In this document: piece by piece, positions 60,718-64,000 of the stretch
How positions within the stretch are numbered: position 1 is the stretch's first letter
Layout of the letters: every line of letters begins with the position of its first letter
Assembly (NCBI RefSeq): GCF_036325985.1
Contig: NZ_JAUHLI010000014.1
Location: forward strand, 1-64,000
Source of the DNA: Alkalimonas cellulosilytica
GTDB lineage: Bacteria > Pseudomonadota > Gammaproteobacteria > Enterobacterales > Alteromonadaceae
DNA: 64,000 nucleotides
Direction of reading: 5' to 3'
Translations under genes and position numbers: made by a program
The notes under the pieces: generated by a model
What the model was told of the DNA's origin: nothing
Database searches by the model: none
What the model saw: the letters and a program-made list of their open reading frames with translations, nothing else

Positions 60718-61053
60718 TCATGCTACAGTCACCGCATCGGTGCCGGCCCTTGTTGTAGCGACAGGGGCAGGCTCGGCTGCTGCTGTGGTCTCAACATCGG
60801 GCTCAGCTGCCAGCAGTTGGTTGGTTTTATGGCGCTGCCAGGCAAATAAGCCTAAGTAATAGGCATTGATCAGCAGTACCAGCAGGTTGGAGATCACGCC
60901 CTGAGGGATAGCAATAAAAAGGTAATACACAAACATTAATGCACAGCCTATTAGCGTGGCCAGCCGAAGCCAGAACACATCTTTGATAAAGAAGGCACCA
61001 ATACAGATGGCCAGACCAATCCAGCTAATTACATCGTACACCATGGCTTCCAT
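60718..61053 (-). CDS. Small inner-membrane protein (YgjV-like)
   Basis: 111 residues from ATG 61053 (AAGGAGG upstream). Three hydrophobic segments (VISWIGLAICIGAFFI; LRLATLIGCALMFVYYLFIAI; VISNLLVLLINAYYLGLFAW) precede an Ala/Thr-rich tail. It resembles inner-membrane proteins with SemiSWEET-like triple helix bundles such as YgjV. The substrate is unknown. Own transcript. Confidence 0.65.
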   Translation of the reverse strand: MEAMVYDVISWIGLAICIGAFFIKDVFWLRLATLIGCALMFVYYLFIAIPQGVISNLLVLLINAYYLGLFAWQRHKTNQLLAAEPDVETTAAAEPAPVATTRAGTDAVTVA

Positions 61054-61276
61054 TAGTCCCTCCTTAAAAGGCTTTGCGAATGCGCGCATTATCTGAGCAA
61101 TTGAGTCTTTACTCAACTGAGTAATTTTGCTTGATTTCAATTAGTAAAACTAATGACTTGATGCTCAGTTGAGGGAATGTCAGGTTGTCGCTGCTGTTTG
61201 TTTTTGATACAATCTTGCGCAGGAATGGATACAAGACACAGGCGTTGCGCCTGGTTGAAACAAGGAAGAGTAGTAC

Positions 61277-61648
61277 ATGACCACATCGACACTGCGTGTC
61301 TTGATTGTAGATGACGTGGCTGCAGTGCGCAGTTATCTGAAACAAATTCTGTTAAGCTTAGGCGTTCCGGACATCCTGGAAGCTGCCGATGGTGCTGAGG
61401 CGGCCTCACTCTATCATCGGCTGCAACCGCAGCTGGTATTTTTGGATATCCAGCTACCGGATATGAATGGCAAAGAGTTGTTGCGCCAGTTTAAAGCCAT
61501 CAACAGCGCCAGTCAGATTGTGATGGTATCGGCATTTTCCAGCGTAGAAAACTTACGGGATAGCATTGCGGCTGGCGCCAATGCTTTTGTGGTAAAGCCG
61601 TTTTCGGTGAAACGCATCAGCCATTTGGTACAGCCTTACCTCAATTAA
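61277..61648 (+). CDS. Stand-alone receiver (CheY-like) response regulator
   Basis: 123 residues, receiver domain only. Acidic pair DDV near residue 12, phosphorylation Asp in LVFLDIQLPD (about residue 57), Thr/Ser position in VMVSAFSS, and Lys in VVKPF (about 108). Without an output domain it probably signals by protein contact, as CheY does. No histidine kinase is adjacent. A ribosome site (AGGAAGAG) precedes ATG 61277. Confidence 0.9.
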   Translation: MTTSTLRVLIVDDVAAVRSYLKQILLSLGVPDILEAADGAEAASLYHRLQPQLVFLDIQLPDMNGKELLRQFKAINSASQIVMVSAFSSVENLRDSIAAGANAFVVKPFSVKRISHLVQPYLN

Positions 61649-61772
61649 TTTTACATTTATCGCATTTTAAATGCATAATCTGCTGCTTTTTGTAAAGTGG
61701 CAGGCGAATTACTTGTGAATTTTCTGTCGACAGGTGATAATAAGCCGTCTAGACATTTAAGTGCAAAAGAAT

Positions 61773-62066
61773 ATGAACCTACAAGAAATGCGAAAAAACT
61801 CCGCGAAAGCTGCGAAGTTACTAAAAGCTATCTCCAATGAGCGTCGCTTGCTCATCTTATGTTACTTGCTTGAAGGCGAAATGTCGGTGGGTGAGATGAA
61901 CGATCGATTAGAGTTAAGCCAGTCTGCTTTATCACAGCATTTGGCGTTGCTTCGTCGGAATCAACTGGTCAAAACCCGCAAAGAAGCCCAAACCGTGTTT
62001 TATCGCATTGAAAGTGATGAAGTGAAAGCGGTGATGAAGGTGATGCACGATCTTTATTGTGCCTGA
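61773..62066 (+). CDS. ArsR-family winged-helix regulator
   Basis: 97 residues from ATG 61773; ATG 61785 is also possible. SAKAAKLLKAISNERRLLILCYLLEGEMSVGEMNDRLELSQSALSQHLALLRRNQLVKTRKEAQTVFYRIESDEV is a full ArsR fold with the recognition helix at SQSALSQHLALL. It lacks the ELCVCDL metal-binding Cys motif of ArsR/SmtB and has no other Cys except near its end, so sensing may be redox or non-metal. A short hairpin follows. Confidence 0.85.
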   Translation: MNLQEMRKNSAKAAKLLKAISNERRLLILCYLLEGEMSVGEMNDRLELSQSALSQHLALLRRNQLVKTRKEAQTVFYRIESDEVKAVMKVMHDLYCA

Positions 62067-62091
62067 TAGTCAGAGCGTTTACGCAATAACG

Positions 62092-62110
62092 AAACCGGCA
62101 TAGCCGGTTT
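62092..62110 (+). terminator. Terminator-like hairpin after the ArsR gene
   Basis: AAACCGGC pairs with GCCGGTTT around ATA. There is no T-tract beyond the stem, so it is weak. The next hairpin, 15 bases on, repeats the same arm sequence. Confidence 0.5.
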
Positions 62111-62116
62111 ACAGAT

Positions 62117-62144
62117 ACAAAAAAACCGGCTGTAGAGCCGGTTT
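62117..62144 (-). terminator. Rho-independent terminator of rpsT
   Basis: On the minus strand AAACCGGCT/AGCCGGTTT pairs around a four-base loop and is followed by a seven-T tract. Confidence 0.88.
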
Positions 62145-62160
62145 CTTGTGTCTGGCGCAA

Positions 62161-62430
62161 TTAAGCAGCAGACAAACCCTTGATATGGGCATTCAGGCGC
62201 GACTTGTGGCGAGCTGCTTTGTTCTTATGGATCAGACCTTTGTCTGCCATACGATCCAAAACTGGCACCATTTTCTTAAACGCATCCTGAGCAGCAGTGG
62301 CATCACTTACCAGTACAGCCGCATAGGTTTTTTTGATAAAAGTACGCATCATTGAACGCTGGCTGGCATTATGCTTACGGCGTTTTTCAGACTGAATTGC
62401 GCGCTTCTTAGCAGACTTGATGTTAGCCAA
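62161..62430 (-). CDS. rpsT: 30S ribosomal protein S20
   Basis: 89 residues of bS20: MANIKSAKKRAIQSEKRRKHNASQRSMMRTFIKK, ending in AHIKGLSAA. It binds 16S rRNA helices early in assembly. The start codon is TTG at 62430, with AGGAG upstream. Escherichia coli rpsT also starts with UUG, and that codon is part of autogenous translational control. A sigma-70 promoter precedes and a terminator follows. Divergent from murJ. Confidence 0.97.
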   Translation of the reverse strand: MANIKSAKKRAIQSEKRRKHNASQRSMMRTFIKKTYAAVLVSDATAAQDAFKKMVPVLDRMADKGLIHKNKAARHKSRLNAHIKGLSAA

Positions 62431-62475
62431 GGTAACACTCCTAAAACTAGATAAACCGGACTCTTTAAAGGCCGC

Positions 62476-62506
62476 ATAATATGCCTACTTTACCATCGCT
62501 TGTCAA
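62476..62506 (-). promoter_or_regulatory. Sigma-70 promoter of rpsT
   Basis: Minus strand -35 TTGACA (62506-62501), perfect, and -10 TATTAT (62481-62476) with a 19-base spacer (an alternative -10, ATATTA, gives 18). It lies about 45 bases upstream of the rpsT start. Confidence 0.75.
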
Positions 62507-62642
62507 ATGGTTTCTCAGGGCTTGTGCTGGCTTGTTACACCTTTATTCAAACCAGTTGCTGAATTTAGTACTGGTATTTGTAGGCAGCTACGGGTGAAAA
62601 TAGCCAGTAGCGAATTTGAACCACTGAAACAGAGGATGGCCG

Positions 62643-64000
62643 GTGGCTGAAAGGTTATTAAAATCAGGCATTATTGTCAGCAGCATGACGCTGATTTCCC
62701 GGGTACTTGGCTTGCTGCGCGATGTGGTGATTGCTGCTTTTGTCGGGGCCGGTGCTGCCGCCGATGCCTTTTTCTTTGCCAATCGTATTCCTAACTTTTT
62801 ACGCCGCTTGTTTGCCGAAGGCGCTTTTGCCCAGGCGTTTGTGCCGGTATTAAGTGAGGTAAAGGCGCAGCATGGCGATGATGCGGTGCGTGAGCTGGTG
62901 GCTAAAGTGGCTGGTACTCTGGGGGTGATTGTGCTGCTGGTCACGTTATTTGGTGTACTGGCATCGCCTTTGGTCGCCATGCTGTTTGGCATGGGCTGGT
63001 TTATTGAGTGGCTGCAGGGCGGCCCGGATGCCGAGCGCTTTGAACTTGCCAGCCTGATGCTGAAAATCACCTTTCCCTATCTGTTCTTTGTTAGTCTGGT
63101 GGCGCTGTCTGGTGCGGTACTGAATACCTACAACAAATTCGCGGTGGCGGCTTTTACCCCGGTGTTTTTAAATATCGCCATCATCATTGCAGCGGTTTAC
63201 ACCGCAGACTGGTTCAGTGAGCCAGCGCTGGCGCTGGCCTGGGGGGTATTTTTCGGCGGGTTGGTTCAACTGCTGTTTCAATTGCCGTTTCTGGCCAGGG
63301 CAGGGGTGTTGGTGCGGCCTCGCTGGGGCTGGCGCGATCCGGGCGTGGTGAAAATCCGTACCCTGATGCTGCCTGCGATCTTCGGTGTTTCGGTGAGCCA
63401 AATCAATCTGCTGCTGGATACTGTGATCGCTTCCTTTTTGCTAACGGGCGCGGTCAGCTGGTTGTATTATTCGGATCGCTTGCTGGAGTTTCCGCTTGGT
63501 CTGTTCGGTATTGCCATTGCTACGGTGATTTTGCCCACTTTGTCCCGCATGCACGCCAATGCCAGCATGGATGAATTTCGCGCCACCCTGGACTGGGCAC
63601 TGCGCTTTATTGCCTTATTTGGTTTGCCGGCGATGGCGGCGTTGATGGTGCTGGGCAAACCTATTATCGCGGTGTTGTTTATGCGTGGAGAATTCACGGC
63701 GTTGGATGTGGATAAAGTATCGTACAGTTTGTTTGCCTATGCCTGCGGTTTGTTCAGCTTTATGCTGATTAAAATCCTGGCGCCTGCTTATTATGCCCGC
63801 CAGGATATGAAAACACCGGTGCGTATTGGCATCATTGCCATGGTTGCCAACATGGGACTGAACCTGCTGCTGGCACCCTTTCTGAGTTATGTTGGCCTGG
63901 CACTGGCCACGGCCTTATCAGCCAGCCTGAATGCGTTCTTGCTCTATCGCGGCCTGAAAGCCAGCGGTGTCTATCAGATTTCCGTGTACAGTCTGTGGTT
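62643..64000 (+). CDS. murJ: Lipid II flippase MurJ (3' end beyond the window)
   Basis: Flips lipid II across the inner membrane during peptidoglycan synthesis. Start chosen at GTG 62643 with AGAGGA upstream; the ATG at 62636 is in another frame and stops at once. The first 452 codons are open. LLKSGIIVSSMTLISRVLGLLRD and ADAFFFANRIPNFLRRLFAEGAFAQAFVP match the MurJ N-terminus. Downstream SQINLLLDTVIASFLLTGAVSWLYYSDRLLEFPLGLFG is the family core. Multiple membrane segments (expected 14). Divergent from rpsT, the conserved rpsT-murJ neighbourhood. Confidence 0.96.
   Translation, partial: MAERLLKSGIIVSSMTLISRVLGLLRDVVIAAFVGAGAAADAFFFANRIPNFLRRLFAEGAFAQAFVPVLSEVKAQHGDDAVRELVAKVAGTLGVIVLLVTLFGVLASPLVAMLFGMGWFIEWLQGGPDAERFELASLMLKITFPYLFFVSLVALSGAVLNTYNKFAVAAFTPVFLNIAIIIAAVYTADWFSEPALALAWGVFFGGLVQLLFQLPFLARAGVLVRPRWGWRDPGVVKIRTLMLPAIFGVSVSQINLLLDTVIASFLLTGAVSWLYYSDRLLEFPLGLFGIAIATVILPTLSRMHANASMDEFRATLDWALRFIALFGLPAMAALMVLGKPIIAVLFMRGEFTALDVDKVSYSLFAYACGLFSFMLIKILAPAYYARQDMKTPVRIGIIAMVANMGLNLLLAPFLSYVGLALATALSASLNAFLLYRGLKASGVYQISVYSLW

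Overview
The window looks like about 64 kb of chromosome from a chitin-degrading gammaproteobacterium. This rests on bamD, holD-rimI, a clpB preceded by a sigma-32-like promoter, rpsT next to murJ, serB-radA linkage and a full-length single-chain purL. The gene set fits aquatic relatives of Alteromonadales (the Rheinheimera/Alishewanella type), but that placement is an inference from gene content, not a search result. Most genes are ordinary housekeeping genes with good ribosome binding sites and short gaps.

Layout. 1-248: a run of tandem hairpins. 249-6377: secreted S9 peptidase, tRNA-Trp, holD-rimI, an SbtA-type bicarbonate permease, a CDF metal transporter and a divergent LysR regulator. 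6502-11263: prfC, argS, pdxH and a TatD nuclease. 11247-19519: TonB-dependent receptor, serB, hydrolase, a large double-PilZ protein and radA. 19564-24839: bamD, rluD, pgeF and clpB. 24972-32390: small envelope proteins, a PA2779/PA2778-type pair, VF530, DUF3087, a second S9 peptidase, DUF2784 and an ABC-2 exporter. 32430-35304: an ECF42-type sigma factor with YciI/DGPF, VOC and DUF1428 partners. 35387-36777: YaiI, a small membrane protein and tadA.

36744-43658 is accessory DNA between tadA and purL. It holds a RelBE-like toxin-antitoxin pair, a lipoprotein, an NTF2-like secreted protein and then an array of minus-strand gene cassettes separated by attC-like sites. The cassettes carry yefM-yoeB, an unknown lipoprotein, a TonB-C-like lipoprotein and a coiled-coil membrane protein. 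No integron integrase lies in the window, so this looks like a cluster of attC sites lacking an integrase. An IS110/IS1111-type element sits exactly in the core of one attC site. It has 12-bp subterminal inverted repeats, a structured non-coding tail and ends that would build a promoter when joined as a circle.

43659-54102: purL, a small lipoprotein, and a chitin operon on the minus strand (two GH18 chitinases and an AA10 lytic polysaccharide monooxygenase). 54378-58741: a DUF3300 protein, then a two-gene minus-strand unit preceded by a three-heptamer PHO box. It encodes a calcineurin-like phosphoesterase and an OlsF-like bifunctional ornithine-lipid synthase. Together these look like a phosphate-starvation lipid remodelling module (a PlcP-like lipase removing phospholipid head groups, OlsF making phosphorus-free ornithine lipid). 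58841-64000: ghrA-like reductase, an undescribed 37-residue peptide gene ending in CCFLC, smrA, a small membrane protein, a stand-alone receiver, an ArsR regulator, rpsT (UUG start) and the 5' part of murJ, which runs off the window.
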